This document shows positions 1 through 9,393 of a stretch of 64,000 bases of DNA, in pieces (positions within the stretch are counted from its first letter, which is position 1; every line of letters starts with the position of its first letter). The notes below the pieces were generated by a model. That model saw nothing but the letters and a program-made list of their open reading frames with translations. It searched no databases and was not told the origin of the DNA. The stretch lies in NCBI RefSeq assembly GCF_020966775.1, contig NZ_JAJKFV010000012.1, positions 124,001 to 188,000 of the forward strand, written 5' to 3'. The DNA is from Rhodopirellula halodulae (GTDB lineage: Bacteria; Planctomycetota; Planctomycetia; Pirellulales; Pirellulaceae). The translations under genes and the position numbers were made by a program.

Positions 1-1
1 C

Positions 2-538
2 GCTCTATCGACCAAGGACGAGAAAGTCCAAATCGCGATTCGCGTGATGAACGCAAATCACGGCGTCCCGATGTCAATCTCGCCCGATGACATTTTGCAA
101 ACTATCGAGCTCCGCCTAGCAAAGATCGAACAAGAAGTTTTCTCCGAGTCGATCCCGCTGGAGAAAGAACGGAGCGGTTCGATGCACGTGACCGTCAGCG
201 TGAATAACCAAACGGTGCGCATGATGGTCGACAGCGGAGCCACCCTGGTCACGCTGCCAGCGTCGGTCGCGAGAGAGCTGGATATCTCGATCCCAGCCGA
301 TGCGAAACGGCTGCGATTGGTGCTCGCGAATGGTGACGAGCTGTCGGCTCAACGCGTGACGCTGGAATCCGTCCGAGTGGGGCAGTTTGAAGCGAAAGAT
401 GTCGAGTGCGCGATCCTCGAACCAATCGAAGCCAAAGTCGAACCTCTTCTGGGCATGAGCTACCTGGGCGAGTTCAAGTTCGAGATCGACGCGGTTCAAA
501 AGACGTTGCGAATGCTGCGAGTTGAGACCTCGCAGTGA
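2..538 (+). CDS. Retropepsin-like aspartic protease, 5' end outside window
   Basis: The reading frame is open to the left window edge, so the gene is probably cut. The GTG at 44 and ATG at 47 are merely the first possible starts inside the window. The central part carries a single aspartic-protease signature (VDSGATLVTLP) after a short beta-rich segment, and a second conserved LLGMSYL segment near the C-terminus, as in clan AA retropepsin-like bacterial proteins that work as homodimers. No membrane segment is visible in the part present. It may be a periplasmic or anchored protease; substrate unknown. The family assignment is good, the full architecture cannot be judged. Confidence 0.8.
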   Translation, partial: ALSTKDEKVQIAIRVMNANHGVPMSISPDDILQTIELRLAKIEQEVFSESIPLEKERSGSMHVTVSVNNQTVRMMVDSGATLVTLPASVARELDISIPADAKRLRLVLANGDELSAQRVTLESVRVGQFEAKDVECAILEPIEAKVEPLLGMSYLGEFKFEIDAVQKTLRMLRVETSQ

Positions 539-638
539 ACCGCTGACGTTGCGAACAAGACAGTCGCCAGCGTCTTCGACTGGCGCCACAGGCTAGCTTC
601 ACGGCCTCGCAAGAGCACGCGAGCCAACGCCCCGGCGA

Positions 639-1487
639 TCAAAACGTTTCCGGATAGACCACCAATTCGACTCGGCGATTGGCAGCTCGCCCCGCGGGAG
701 TCGTGTTGTCTTGGCGAGGATTGTTCGAACCTTGCGCGACCGTGAACAGTTGCTGGGCGGGCATGCCGCTTCGCCGCGTCAACCAATCCAGCACCGCCGC
801 GGCTTGTGCCGATGTCAACTGGTGAGCACTGCCAGCCGCGCCGCCGTACATCGGAGCGTTGTCCGTGTACCCTTCGATACCGATTCGCTGTCGCGGAAAC
901 ACCGATCGCAATTGAGCCGCCGCTGGGTCCAATACACTGCCCGCCGCAGGTTGCAACTGAGCCGTCCCCGGTGCAAACAATTGGTCACTCGGCAAGACAA
1001 CGCGAAGCACCTCGCCGTCTTGTTCGACTTTCAATCCGCCCAAATTCAAACGACCGGCCAACTGGTTCAAGTTAGTGTTCGCGCGAATCGTTGCACCGCC
1101 TCGCATTTGAGCCGATGCCTGAAAGCTTCTTGCCTGGTTCTGTGCGTCTTGTGCGGCAATCCGCGCCGCATCGTATTGCTGTGTCGTGTCGGACAACTGT
1201 TTGCGAACAAGATTCAACTCGTCGCGATAAACCTGGGCCTGTTGTTCGCTTTGTGCAAGCTGAGTCGTCAACTGTCGATTGTTGTCGTCGAGCAATTGCA
1301 CACGCCGATTCAGCTCAGCCACCTGAGCTTGAATGCCGTTGACCGCAGCGGTGTTGGACGGAGGCTGCCAAACCGTGGTCCCGCCGCCAGCCAGGTATGG
1401 ATTTTGTGAGCACCCCAACCCGACGCAGGCCCACCCGAAGGCGACCGCGAAAAAGGCGAGTTCGATGCGTTGACGGAAAGCGTTCAT
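639..1487 (-). CDS. OmpA/MotB-domain lipoprotein with coiled coil
   Basis: The 282-residue protein starts at the ATG at 1487, because this places a signal peptide directly at the N-terminus ending in a lipobox-like GLGC, implying lipidation of that Cys. Residues about 40-110 are Gln/Asn/Leu-rich with heptad-like spacing and look coiled coil. The C-terminal third is an OmpA-like peptidoglycan-binding domain (IEGYTDN, then AANRRVEL near the end). The family anchors membranes to peptidoglycan. The frame stays open 27 codons further upstream, but that extension would bury the signal peptide. It stands alone, convergent with the protease gene and followed upstream by a HAD gene on the same strand. 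Confidence 0.85.
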   Translation of the reverse strand: MNAFRQRIELAFFAVAFGWACVGLGCSQNPYLAGGGTTVWQPPSNTAAVNGIQAQVAELNRRVQLLDDNNRQLTTQLAQSEQQAQVYRDELNLVRKQLSDTTQQYDAARIAAQDAQNQARSFQASAQMRGGATIRANTNLNQLAGRLNLGGLKVEQDGEVLRVVLPSDQLFAPGTAQLQPAAGSVLDPAAAQLRSVFPRQRIGIEGYTDNAPMYGGAAGSAHQLTSAQAAAVLDWLTRRSGMPAQQLFTVAQGSNNPRQDNTTPAGRAANRRVELVVYPETF

Positions 1488-1587
1488 GTGCGCGACGGTA
1501 CGAAACGGATCCAGACGATCACAACACCGACTTTCACAAACTTCGAGAAAATTCGCAGAATGGCTCAAGCGAGCCGCAGCCGCGATC

Positions 1588-2295
1588 TCAACCGCGCATC
1601 AGAAACTCGATCACTCGGTCGGTTTCCGACAAATCATCCAGCATCAACGTCGGTTCGGCGTGCCCGAGCTGCTCCTTGGTGAACCCGCCCGTGCAAACAG
1701 CCAACGTCTGAGCACCAATCGCTCGGCCGCAAAGCACATCGGCGGGAGTGTCCCCGATCACGATGGTCTGCTGATGCAAACTGCCATGTCGCCGAGACAC
1801 CATCGTCGCGGCACGCCGGGCCATGTCGTCGCGGTGAACGTCCATGTCTCCTCCGACGATCCAACGCACCCACTGTCGAAGCCGGAAAAACTCTAGTTTC
1901 TGAGTTGCCGTTTCAGGGAAATTGCCGGTCATGACAGCAACGTCCAATTCTGAAAAAGCCTGCAACGACTGAAGCAAGACTTCGACTCCGGGCATCACCG
2001 TGCCACCCGTTCGACGCAGCTCGGCCCCGAACAGCCCGCCATAGCGACGCCGCAAACGCCCGCAATTGGCTTCGGAAGGCGACACCTTGTTTCGCTGCAA
2101 CAATTCCACCATCAGACTCCGGTCCGTACGACCAGAAAATGAAATGTCGGTGTCGGGATCGGCAACGGAAAATTCCTCCGCAATCGCCTGCTTCAATGCT
2201 CGATTCCCGCCACCGGCGGTCGTCAAAAGCGTCCCGTCGATGTCAAATAGCAACACTCGCACGAAACCACTCGCCTCTTCCGTCTCGTTGTCCAT
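1588..2295 (-). CDS. HAD-superfamily hydrolase, phosphoglycolate-phosphatase-like
   Basis: A 235-residue protein of usual length for HAD phosphatases with an alpha-helical cap. Motif I is [10 protein letters not shown] with the nucleophile Asp; motif II is in VAVMTGN; motif III and the final acidic motif are in the [13 protein letters not shown] segment. The order and spacing fit a Gph/PgmB-type small-molecule phosphatase; the substrate cannot be read from sequence. Its start lies 12 bases from the divergent start assigned to the methyltransferase gene, which leaves little room for two promoters and may mean that one of the two starts is too far upstream. Confidence 0.85.
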   Translation of the reverse strand: MDNETEEASGFVRVLLFDIDGTLLTTAGGGNRALKQAIAEEFSVADPDTDISFSGRTDRSLMVELLQRNKVSPSEANCGRLRRRYGGLFGAELRRTGGTVMPGVEVLLQSLQAFSELDVAVMTGNFPETATQKLEFFRLRQWVRWIVGGDMDVHRDDMARRAATMVSRRHGSLHQQTIVIGDTPADVLCGRAIGAQTLAVCTGGFTKEQLGHAEPTLMLDDLSETDRVIEFLMRG

Positions 2296-2307
2296 TCAAG
2301 TTGTCGC

Positions 2308-3186
2308 ATGAGTGTCCCAAACGCTGATCCTTCCTGCCAGTCCAATGCGTCGGCCGAATCCAATTCGCCGGCGGCAAAATCCAGTGGCACCGGCGTGGAC
2401 AAAAGCGGCGACCGCGTGCGTGAAATGTTTCGACAAATCGCGCCTCGTTACGACGCGATGAACCATCTGCTTTCGCTGAACGTCGACAAATGGTGGCGAC
2501 GCAAAGCGGTTCAAACCCTGAACATGGATGGCGATGCTCCGATCTTGGATCTTTGCTGCGGCACCGGCGATTTGGCCATCGCGATCGCGGACGCGGCTGG
2601 CCCAGACATCCAAGTCATCGGCAGCGATTTTTGTCACGCGATGTTGGAGATTGCTCGCGGCAAAGAAGACAAACGCACGCGTGATGCCTCGGGCGGGTCC
2701 GGTCGCCACACGATTCCGTTTCTGGAAGCGGACTCGATGGCGTTGCCATTCGACAACGATTCGTTCCAGTGCGTCACGGTCGCATTTGGTTTGCGAAACA
2801 TCGCGGACACAGACCAGGGGCTGTCGGAAATGACGCGAGTCTGCCAACCCGGCGGCCAAGTCATGGTGCTCGAATTCTCGCAACCGACGTTGCCGGTACT
2901 GAAACAGGCATACAACTTTTACTTCCGCCATGTTTTGCCACGCATCGGCCAGTGGATGGCTCGCAACGACAAATCGGCTTACGAATACCTTCCTGAATCC
3001 GTCGGCCAATTTCCCTGTGGCGAGGCCTTGGCCGAACGCATGCGAGGTGTGGGACTCGAAAACGTGACCTTCCGACCGCTGACCCTGGGCGTGGCAACGA
3101 TTTACCTGGGCGAAAAACCAGGCGAAAAGTCGTCGGCTCAACCATCCTCGGCGTCGAGTGAACAAGAAGCGTTGGTGACCGCATGA
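2308..3186 (+). CDS. ubiE: Demethylmenaquinone methyltransferase (UbiE/MenG)
   Basis: Class I SAM-dependent C-methyltransferase, final step of menaquinone synthesis. The core begins with [20 protein letters not shown], the typical UbiE opening, followed by the SAM-binding [14 protein letters not shown] and the family block FGLRNIADT. Relative to most homologues there is an extra Ser/Ala-rich N-terminus of about 30 residues; a GTG at 2395 would give [12 protein letters not shown], the more usual beginning, and would leave about 100 bases for a divergent promoter. The gene overlaps the next one by 4 bases (ATGA), so translation is probably coupled. With mqnE and a UbiA homologue downstream, menaquinone rather than ubiquinone is the likely product. 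Confidence 0.92.
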   Translation: MSVPNADPSCQSNASAESNSPAAKSSGTGVDKSGDRVREMFRQIAPRYDAMNHLLSLNVDKWWRRKAVQTLNMDGDAPILDLCCGTGDLAIAIADAAGPDIQVIGSDFCHAMLEIARGKEDKRTRDASGGSGRHTIPFLEADSMALPFDNDSFQCVTVAFGLRNIADTDQGLSEMTRVCQPGGQVMVLEFSQPTLPVLKQAYNFYFRHVLPRIGQWMARNDKSAYEYLPESVGQFPCGEALAERMRGVGLENVTFRPLTLGVATIYLGEKPGEKSSAQPSSASSEQEALVTA

Positions 3187-3851
3187 ACTCGGGTTCCGAA
3201 CGTCGCCGACGCGTGGTCCTGGCGATCACCGGAGCCAGCGGGGCACCGATCGCGGTCCGGTTGCTGCAAGTCATGCGGTTGGATCCCAACGTCGAAGTGC
3301 ATCTGACGATCAGCCAAAGTGGTGCTGCGGTGCTGCATCAAGAAATGGGACTGCAACTCAACCTGCGGACTCCCGACTTGAACGCTTTGCTGAACTGCGT
3401 GGCCGAATGGTCGCAGGTTCCGGCACCGGAGATGTCGCCTTGCCCCGATGGAGGCGACGACCGATTGCGGTATCACCAACACGATGACTTCATGACGCCA
3501 ATCGCCAGCGGTTCGTTCTTGACCGATGCGATGGTGGTTTGTCCGTGCAGCGGCAGCACGCTGTCGGGCATCGCTCGCTCCGCCGCTTCGAACCTGGTTC
3601 AACGCGCCGCCGAGGTTCACTTGAAAGAACAACGCAAACTCGTTCTGGTACCTCGCGAAACACCGATGAGCGTGCTGCAGATCGAGAACATGCATCGACT
3701 GGCGACCGCCGGCGCGGTGATGCTGCCCGCCATGCCGGGTTGGTACCACGACGTGCAACGAATCGAGGACCTGGTCGACTTCGTTGTGGCTCGGATCTTG
3801 GATCAAATCGGATTGGACAACGGGTTGATCCAACGATGGAAGGACGGGTGA
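3183..3851 (+). CDS. ubiX: UbiX/Pad1-type flavoprotein (flavin prenyltransferase-like)
   Basis: The N-terminus has the flavin-binding [16 protein letters not shown], and the centre has [17 protein letters not shown] and LVLVPRETP, all hallmarks of UbiX. UbiX makes the prenylated FMN used by UbiD-type decarboxylases; in the futalosine pathway the corresponding step is decarboxylation of the prenylated naphthoate (MqnL/MqnM). At 222 residues it is some 20-30 longer than usual, owing to an insertion around residues 68-100 that is rich in Pro, Asp and His. No UbiD partner lies in the window. It overlaps ubiE by 4 bases and the UbiA homologue by 4 bases (GTGA). Confidence 0.9.
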   Translation: MNSGSERRRRVVLAITGASGAPIAVRLLQVMRLDPNVEVHLTISQSGAAVLHQEMGLQLNLRTPDLNALLNCVAEWSQVPAPEMSPCPDGGDDRLRYHQHDDFMTPIASGSFLTDAMVVCPCSGSTLSGIARSAASNLVQRAAEVHLKEQRKLVLVPRETPMSVLQIENMHRLATAGAVMLPAMPGWYHDVQRIEDLVDFVVARILDQIGLDNGLIQRWKDG

Positions 3852-4816
3852 CCAGACGCATCATGGCAAGACTCAACGACTGGCTCGGCCTGATCCGATT
3901 TTCGCACACCATTTTCGCATTGCCCTTTGCGATCCTGGCGGCGTTCCTAGCCTGGACGACGCCACTTCCCACAGCCATTCAATCGTCACCCGCGGTGGAT
4001 GGCGAAGCGACCGCGGCGGCGATCTACCCGCAAGTCCGCTTGCAGGACATCGCCGGAATTCTGTTGTGCATGGTCCTCGCTCGAAGCGCCGCGATGGCAT
4101 TCAATCGTTGGGTCGATCGGCGAATCGATGCCGCCAACCCTCGCACCGCCAATCGACACATTCCCGCCGGCGTGCTGTCCGCGCCCAAGGTTCTCGTGTT
4201 CACCATCGCCTGCGGAGTTGGGTTCGTCGCCGCGACGTTGCTCTTCTTGCCAAACCGATTGCCACTTTTCGCGTCAGTTCCTGTCCTGCTGTTTCTGTGC
4301 GGTTATTCGCTGGCGAAACGGTTCACGCAATCAGCCCACCTCTGGCTCGGCGTCGCGCTTAGCCTTTCGCCGTTGTGCGTGTGGGCGGCCATTCGCGGCG
4401 AAGTCGTGCTGCAGAACATTGGCGATTTCTGGGTTCCCGCATGGCTCGCCGTGGCGGTCGCTTTGTGGGTCGCCGGATTCGACATCATCTACGCCTGCCA
4501 AGACGCGAAATTCGACGAGGCGGAAGGACTGCACAGCGTCCCGTCAAAGCAAGGGATTTCCGGTGCCCTGCGGGTTGCAGCGCTGGCCCATGTTGCGATG
4601 ATCATGGCCTTGGTTGTCCTGGCGTGGACTGGCGGATCGTCAGGTCTCGGAGCCCTTTTCGCGGTGGGTGTCGGATTGACCGCCGCGTTGGTCGTTTATC
4701 AGCATCGCCTGGTCTCGCCCAACGATTTGTCTCGCGTCAATCTGGCGTTTTTTCATACCAATGCGATCGTCAGCGTGATTCTGATGACGGCGGGCGTGAT
4801 CGACTGCTTCGTTTGA
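3848..4816 (+). CDS. mqnP: UbiA-family polyprenyltransferase (MqnP-like)
   Basis: Integral membrane prenyltransferase with about eight hydrophobic segments. The first Asp-rich motif is NRWVDRRIDAANPRT followed by ANRHIPAG, the second is DIIYACQDAKFDEAEG; both bind the Mg-diphosphate of the prenyl donor. The GTG at 3848 is chosen because it overlaps the ubiX stop as GTGA and is preceded by a GGAAGGA; an ATG at 3863 gives the same protein five residues shorter (MARLNDW). The frame is open further upstream but that part only shadows ubiX. The context with mqnE and ubiE points to prenylation of 6-carboxy-1,4-naphthoquinol rather than 4-hydroxybenzoate. Confidence 0.88.
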   Translation: MTRRIMARLNDWLGLIRFSHTIFALPFAILAAFLAWTTPLPTAIQSSPAVDGEATAAAIYPQVRLQDIAGILLCMVLARSAAMAFNRWVDRRIDAANPRTANRHIPAGVLSAPKVLVFTIACGVGFVAATLLFLPNRLPLFASVPVLLFLCGYSLAKRFTQSAHLWLGVALSLSPLCVWAAIRGEVVLQNIGDFWVPAWLAVAVALWVAGFDIIYACQDAKFDEAEGLHSVPSKQGISGALRVAALAHVAMIMALVVLAWTGGSSGLGALFAVGVGLTAALVVYQHRLVSPNDLSRVNLAFFHTNAIVSVILMTAGVIDCFV

Positions 4817-4873
4817 CGGTTTGAAAGTCAGGCAGCTCCCGCTATTTCTCGTTTCCCCCTTCGAATCAACACC

Positions 4874-6037
4874 ATGCAAGCCAACGAACGAGACGCACGT
4901 TTTCGCGAAATTCGAGATAAGGTCGAATCCGAGGTGCGACTCTCGATGGAAGACGGCCTGTTTCTCTACGAACCGGAAGTCTCGATCCAACAAATTGGCG
5001 AACTGGCCAACTTCGTTCGCGAACGCAAAAACGGAAACGTCGGCTACTACAACATCAACACGCACCTGAATCCGACCAATGTGTGCGTCTATCGATGTCG
5101 TTTCTGCGCTTTCCGAAAGGATTTGCGAGACGAAAATGGCTACGCGATGACCGACGAACAGATCCTGCACCGCGGCGCCGAAGCCACCGCCAACGGCTGC
5201 ACGGAAATGCACATCGTCGGCGGTTTGCACCACCAACGAAAATACGAGTGGTACCGCGATATCATCTCGTTGCTAAAAGAGAACTACCCGAAGATTCACC
5301 TGAAAGCGTGGACCGCGGTTGAGATCGATTGGTTCCGTTTCCAAACCAAAAAATCGTTTGAGTGGGTGTTGGACGACATGCGTTCCGCAGGACTCGGCAG
5401 CATGCCCGGAGGCGGAGCCGAGATCTTTCACCCCGAAGTTCGCGACCAACTTTGTGAGCACAAAGCCAACACGCCGGCATGGCTGGAGATCCATCGGACG
5501 GCCCACCAAATCGGTTTGAAGACCAACTGCACGATGCTCTACGGCCACGTTGAGAAGGCTTACCACCGCATCGATCACCTGATGCGTCTGCGTGAACTTC
5601 AAGACAAAACGAATGGCTTCCAAGTCTTCATTCCGCTCGCGTTTCACCCGGACAACACGAAGTTATCCGACTTGAAGAAGCCGTCGGGCTTGATGGACCT
5701 CCGTACGATGGCGGTCAGTCGATTGATGCTGGACAACATCCAGCACATCAAGGCCTACTGGATCATGCTGGGTATCGAGACGGCTCAAACGGCGTTGGCC
5801 TACGGAGCCAATGACATTGATGGCACGGTTCGACACGAATTGATCTACCACGATGCGGGCGCTCAAACGCCCGAGTTCATGTCGGTCGAGCAGATCCAGG
5901 ATCTGATTCGCGAAGCCGGCAGAGAACCCATCGAACGCGACACGACTTACAACCGAGTGATTCGCGACGAAAACGATTTCAGGAATTGGCATTCCGGCGA
6001 AAGCGTCGACGCCAAAACGGAACTGGCCAGCGCGTAG
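4874..6037 (+). CDS. mqnE: Aminofutalosine synthase (radical SAM)
   Basis: Radical SAM enzyme of 387 residues. The cluster motif is CVYRCRFCAF (Cx3Cx2C), followed by EMHIVGGLHH and the glycine-rich MPGGGAEIF, as in the MqnE/MqnC/CofH group. Length, the NVGYYNINTHLNPTN lead-in and the absence of the MqnC-type features favour MqnE, which joins an enolpyruvyl-benzoate to SAM-derived adenosyl radical to give aminofutalosine. It follows the ubiA homologue by 57 bases. The region of the stop codon contains an imperfect 18-base tandem duplication (6023-6058). MqnC is the main alternative assignment. Confidence 0.88.
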   Translation: MQANERDARFREIRDKVESEVRLSMEDGLFLYEPEVSIQQIGELANFVRERKNGNVGYYNINTHLNPTNVCVYRCRFCAFRKDLRDENGYAMTDEQILHRGAEATANGCTEMHIVGGLHHQRKYEWYRDIISLLKENYPKIHLKAWTAVEIDWFRFQTKKSFEWVLDDMRSAGLGSMPGGGAEIFHPEVRDQLCEHKANTPAWLEIHRTAHQIGLKTNCTMLYGHVEKAYHRIDHLMRLRELQDKTNGFQVFIPLAFHPDNTKLSDLKKPSGLMDLRTMAVSRLMLDNIQHIKAYWIMLGIETAQTALAYGANDIDGTVRHELIYHDAGAQTPEFMSVEQIQDLIREAGREPIERDTTYNRVIRDENDFRNWHSGESVDAKTELASA

Positions 6038-6369
6038 TCACTGGCCAACGCCTAGTCGATCACGATGCAATGCGTCGGCCAAGAGTGGCCAACCTACGGA
6101 GCGCGACCCCACAGCAGAACAGTTGTCCCCAACTGTTCCATGTGTGCGGGTCGCTCCTTAAACAATCTCGAAGCGAATGTTGGAGCGGCCGATAGAGAGA
6201 CTGCCAGCCGGAACTCCGCTGCGCTGCGGTCCGCCCTACGCCAGGAAAAGAACCTTGCGAATGTCGCGGATCACTCCGTGGTCCAGCGTCCGGCATCCAA
6301 GACCAGCCCTCAACTATTGGTCCAGAAACGTCAACGGTTCCGCCCGACGCTCCCAAAACCACCTGGGCC
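6038..6369. other. Intergenic region with REP-like palindromes
   Basis: No credible gene. It holds a minus-strand GTAG palindrome at 6074-6097 (stem TTGGCCA, loop CTCT) of the same sequence family as those at 26.4 kb. Directly next to it, 6098-6157 is a long imperfect inverted repeat whose core is AACAGTTG-TCCC-CAACTGTT (6118-6137), preceded by GCAG. This core resembles the elements at 53.5-53.65 kb. The remainder is ordinary-composition sequence between the convergent mqnE and dapA genes. Confidence 0.7.
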
Positions 6370-7296
6370 CTAAGCCCCAGAAGCCTGAAGTTGGCCGCTG
6401 ATAGCGGATTCCAAACCGAACTTCATCAACGTCTCTTGCAAGATCGCTTTCTCGGAGTCGTTCAACGGCACCATTGGCAATCGCATTTCGCCGGTGTCGC
6501 GACCGACCATTTGCATCGCGGCTTTCACGGGAATCGGGTTGGTCGCCAATCCCAACATTTTGCTGCACAACGAGTACAGACGATGGTGCAACGTTGCGGC
6601 TTTGGTGTAATCACCACCCGCCGCCGTTTGCACCATTTCCAACATCGCGGATGGCACCAAGTTGGCGGCCACGGAAATCACACCTTCGGCACCGACGCTC
6701 ATCATCGGCAAAGTCAGCGAGTCATCGCCGGACAAAACCGTCAAGTCGGTGGCTCCCAAGATCGCGGAGCATTGATCCAACGATCCAGTGGCTTCCTTCA
6801 CCATCGTGATGCCCGGCAGTTCCGCCAAACGCACGATCGTTTCGACTTCGATGTTCTTCGCCGATCGCCCGGGAATGTTGTAGACACAAACAGGGATGTC
6901 CACGGCTTCCGCGACCGCGCGGAAGTGTTGATACATGCCCTCTTGAGTCGGCTTGTTGTAGTAAGGAGCGACTTGCAACGTGGCGTCGGCACCTTCATCG
7001 GCAGCACGACGGGTCAAACGCAGGGCTTCGGCAGTGCTATTGCTGCCGGTCCCAGCCATCACCTTCACACGTCCCGCGACGTGCTGGATGGTGAACGAGA
7101 TCACTCGTTCGTGTTCGTCGTGAGTCAACGTGGGTGATTCGCCGGTGGTTCCGCAAGGAACAATGCAGGTCACGCCGGCATCGATTTGAAAATCGATCTG
7201 TTCGGCCAAACGTTTCTCGTCGACTTGTCCATCGCGAAAGGGGGTCACAATGGCGGTGGACAAACCAGCGAAATCGCTGCCTTTTCTGAGAGACAT
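6370..7296 (-). CDS. dapA: 4-hydroxy-tetrahydrodipicolinate synthase
   Basis: First committed enzyme of the lysine/diaminopimelate branch, condensing pyruvate with aspartate semialdehyde. The TIM-barrel protein shows STAIVTPF at the N-terminus, the pyruvate-carboxylate loop [10 protein letters not shown], the catalytic Tyr in VYNIPGRS and the Schiff-base Lys in MVKEATGS. The ATG at 7296 gives 308 residues and begins [11 protein letters not shown]; an upstream extension of six residues is also open. DapA paralogues acting on other sugar acids or neuraminate cannot be excluded, but the motifs are those of true DapA. It is monocistronic and convergent with mqnE. Confidence 0.92.
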   Translation of the reverse strand: MSLRKGSDFAGLSTAIVTPFRDGQVDEKRLAEQIDFQIDAGVTCIVPCGTTGESPTLTHDEHERVISFTIQHVAGRVKVMAGTGSNSTAEALRLTRRAADEGADATLQVAPYYNKPTQEGMYQHFRAVAEAVDIPVCVYNIPGRSAKNIEVETIVRLAELPGITMVKEATGSLDQCSAILGATDLTVLSGDDSLTLPMMSVGAEGVISVAANLVPSAMLEMVQTAAGGDYTKAATLHHRLYSLCSKMLGLATNPIPVKAAMQMVGRDTGEMRLPMVPLNDSEKAILQETLMKFGLESAISGQLQASGA

Positions 7297-7713
7297 CAAG
7301 CACGTCCGGAACAAAAGTCAAAAAACAGAGTCATCTTCACGAGCGAACAGTTTAACGATTTCTCGAAACATTTCACGGGCCAAAATGCTTCCCGTTCACA
7401 CGAACTGAAGCTCACATCCGCAGACCTGCAAACAGGGCCCTGTAAACAATGTCCACCGAACAGCAACCAACGGATAGCGTCCAGCGAACAACTCTCGCGT
7501 GTGTCACGACAGGACGAAAATGCACGCCCCAAAGTTCGCGTGGAACGAACGCGCATAAAAAAAAAGACGCGGTGTGGAATTCGCGAATCGATCGCCAATT
7601 CCACACCGCGTCCAAAACATCACTGGCCGGGCCATTCATCGCCCGAGCCCATCCGACTCAATTCCCCGTGAGGCTCGAGGACTCCACTCGAACCTGAATC
7701 AACGAGTCTCGGC
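7297..7713. other. Intergenic region between dapA and the LuxR-type regulator
   Basis: No gene supported. The part next to dapA (about 7297-7450) should contain its promoter. The only strong structure is the terminator described separately at 7557-7612. The short open frames here have no start signals and no recognisable protein features. Confidence 0.6.
7557..7612 (-). terminator. Intrinsic terminator of the LuxR-type regulator gene
   Basis: A perfect 16-bp inverted repeat (7566-7581 and 7597-7612, arm GACGCGGTGTGGAATT) with a 15-base loop is followed, on the minus strand, by nine T residues (7557-7565). It lies about 100 bases after the stop of the minus-strand response regulator, in the right orientation to end that transcript. 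Confidence 0.9.
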
Positions 7714-8346
7714 TCAAACCAAGTTCTTGCGAACGGCCCAAACAGCAGCCTGAGTCCGGTCCGAAACGCCGAGCTTACGCAGAATGTGCTGCACGTGCTC
7801 TTTGACGGTTTCGTAGCTGATGCCGAGCATCTTCGCGATTTCTTTGTTGGTCAAACCGAGGGCCATTTGACGAAGCACTTCGCTTTCGCGTTGCGTCAGC
7901 GGCACGTCAATGTCTTGGTTCATACGAGGCGTCGCCAAGGCACCAGTCACTCGACGCAGTTCTTCGCGAGTCCAAGATTGCTGGCCGTCGAATGCCAAGT
8001 TCAAGGCTTCGATCAAACGCTCGACAGGAGCCGTTTTCAGGATGTAGCCACACGCACCCAGCGCCACAGCGCGAGCGACGTAAGTGGGGTTGTCGTAACC
8101 CGAGAACAACAGGATCGGCAGATCAGGGTGATCCAACTTGATCCGGCCGAGGGTGTTCAGACCATCACCACCTTCCATGCGGATATCCAGCAACACAGCA
8201 TCCAAAGGCGTGTTGCTCACGATTTCCAAAGCATCGGCGGCTTTGTCGGCTTGCGCGACGACTTCGATGCCCGTCCCCTCGAGGGCAGCTAAAGTCCCCA
8301 ACCGGGAGACTTCGTGATCGTCAACGATCAAAAGGCGTTTCGACAT
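7714..8346 (-). CDS. NarL/LuxR-family response regulator
   Basis: Two-domain response regulator of 210 residues. The receiver domain has the acidic pair in LLIVDDHE and the phospho-acceptor Asp54 in VLLDIRM; a Lys in YILKTAP completes the active site. The C-terminal GerE-type helix-turn-helix is LTQRESEVLRQMALGLTNKEIAKML followed by TVKEHVQHILRKLGV. The ATG at 8346 is preferred to the TTG one codon earlier. No histidine kinase is adjacent, so its partner is unknown. A strong terminator lies downstream and about 1 kb of AT-richer noncoding sequence upstream. Confidence 0.93.
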   Translation of the reverse strand: MSKRLLIVDDHEVSRLGTLAALEGTGIEVVAQADKAADALEIVSNTPLDAVLLDIRMEGGDGLNTLGRIKLDHPDLPILLFSGYDNPTYVARAVALGACGYILKTAPVERLIEALNLAFDGQQSWTREELRRVTGALATPRMNQDIDVPLTQRESEVLRQMALGLTNKEIAKMLGISYETVKEHVQHILRKLGVSDRTQAAVWAVRKNLV

Positions 8347-9393
8347 CAATTTTTCCGTTCTGATTGAATGAGGTTTGAGTGGGAGCCAAGTTGGGGCTGC
8401 TTAGCAGTCAAAGGTGTGAAAACGGGTTGTAACGCAATCAACCAAACCGGAGAACCGGATAGTTGACATGTGACGCATTTATCCAACGGCATCGCACTGC
8501 ACGACCCTTTGCATACAAATCTTAGCTTATTAATACCTTAAGGCCAGGGACGATCCAGCCACCAGGGCGATGTCAAACATGCACCAGGCGGCCATCAAAC
8601 GGCCCAAACCTTGCGAAATGCAAGCAAAACGGGGATTTTCGCGTTTCTTTTGAGGAGAGGGGCAGTTCAACTCAAATCAAAAACGCTCAATTTTCTCCCC
8701 CATCAGCGTGGACACTGTTCTCTCTAGCAGGGTGTTTTTAAACGTCGTATGTCACACAATCGAATAGCTAACAATCTTAAAACTTGTCTCCAGAATTTTT
8801 AAAAAACAATTGCCGCCTTCAATGAAAGTGCAATTGCGTTCAGTTTGAAACGTCCGCCACGGACGGGAGACAAACCCCGCCATCCGTCCGGAACAACGCT
8901 GGTTGAATTACGCCTGCGGGGGGAAATCGGATCGCTTCCAGTTGCGAATTGATAGCATTCACGCAGGTACAGTACTACCGGACGTACCGAACACTCTGCC
9001 AGCACATCCCTTCAAATGATCAGCCAGTCTGCAGCCGGGATCAGATTCGTTCTCTTTCCATGGAGCACTCCCCGCGGTTTCATTGAGTCAATTCCTTTCG
9101 GCGGGCAACCTCACTGTCACAAAATTTCAGTCACGTGGGTTCAGTCACCTCATTTCATTGGTTGGCCTCATTTCACCGGGTGGATTGAGCTCACCAAATG
9201 AACGTGCCAGCGAAACACCGGGTGGGACTCAGGCTGTCGTCAATTCCTCGCCGCGCTCCTGCTCAAGCCTGAACGGCAACACCGCCAACCAGACCAACGC
9301 AATTCCTTCGCGACGGGCGGGGGTCGTGAGACCGAAGCAATGTCGGTAAACTCCGCCGGTTTGGAGCGTACCGGACATCGGAGAATTGGATTG
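8347..9393. other. About 1 kb without a supported gene, partly AT-rich
   Basis: No open frame here has protein-like composition or a recognisable domain. From about 8400 to 8830 the sequence is visibly richer in A/T than the surroundings, with runs such as the A/T tract around 8795-8812. It separates two divergent genes, so promoters of both are expected. Around 9090-9190 there are loosely repeated CTCATTTCA words. I see no tRNA, riboswitch or mobile-element signature. Confidence 0.5.

Noticed and set aside
2296-3165. 289-codon minus-strand frame opposite ubiE
   Set aside because: Shadow of a recognised methyltransferase gene; no start signal and no domain.
6023-6058. GTAG at the mqnE stop codon as a fourth REP-derived stop
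   Set aside because: The bases after this GTAG do not form a hairpin; the local structure is an 18-base tandem duplication instead.
8799-9349. Small open frames between the LuxR-type regulator and the acidic protein gene
   Set aside because: Short, without ribosome binding sites, atypical composition, and overlapping each other on both strands.
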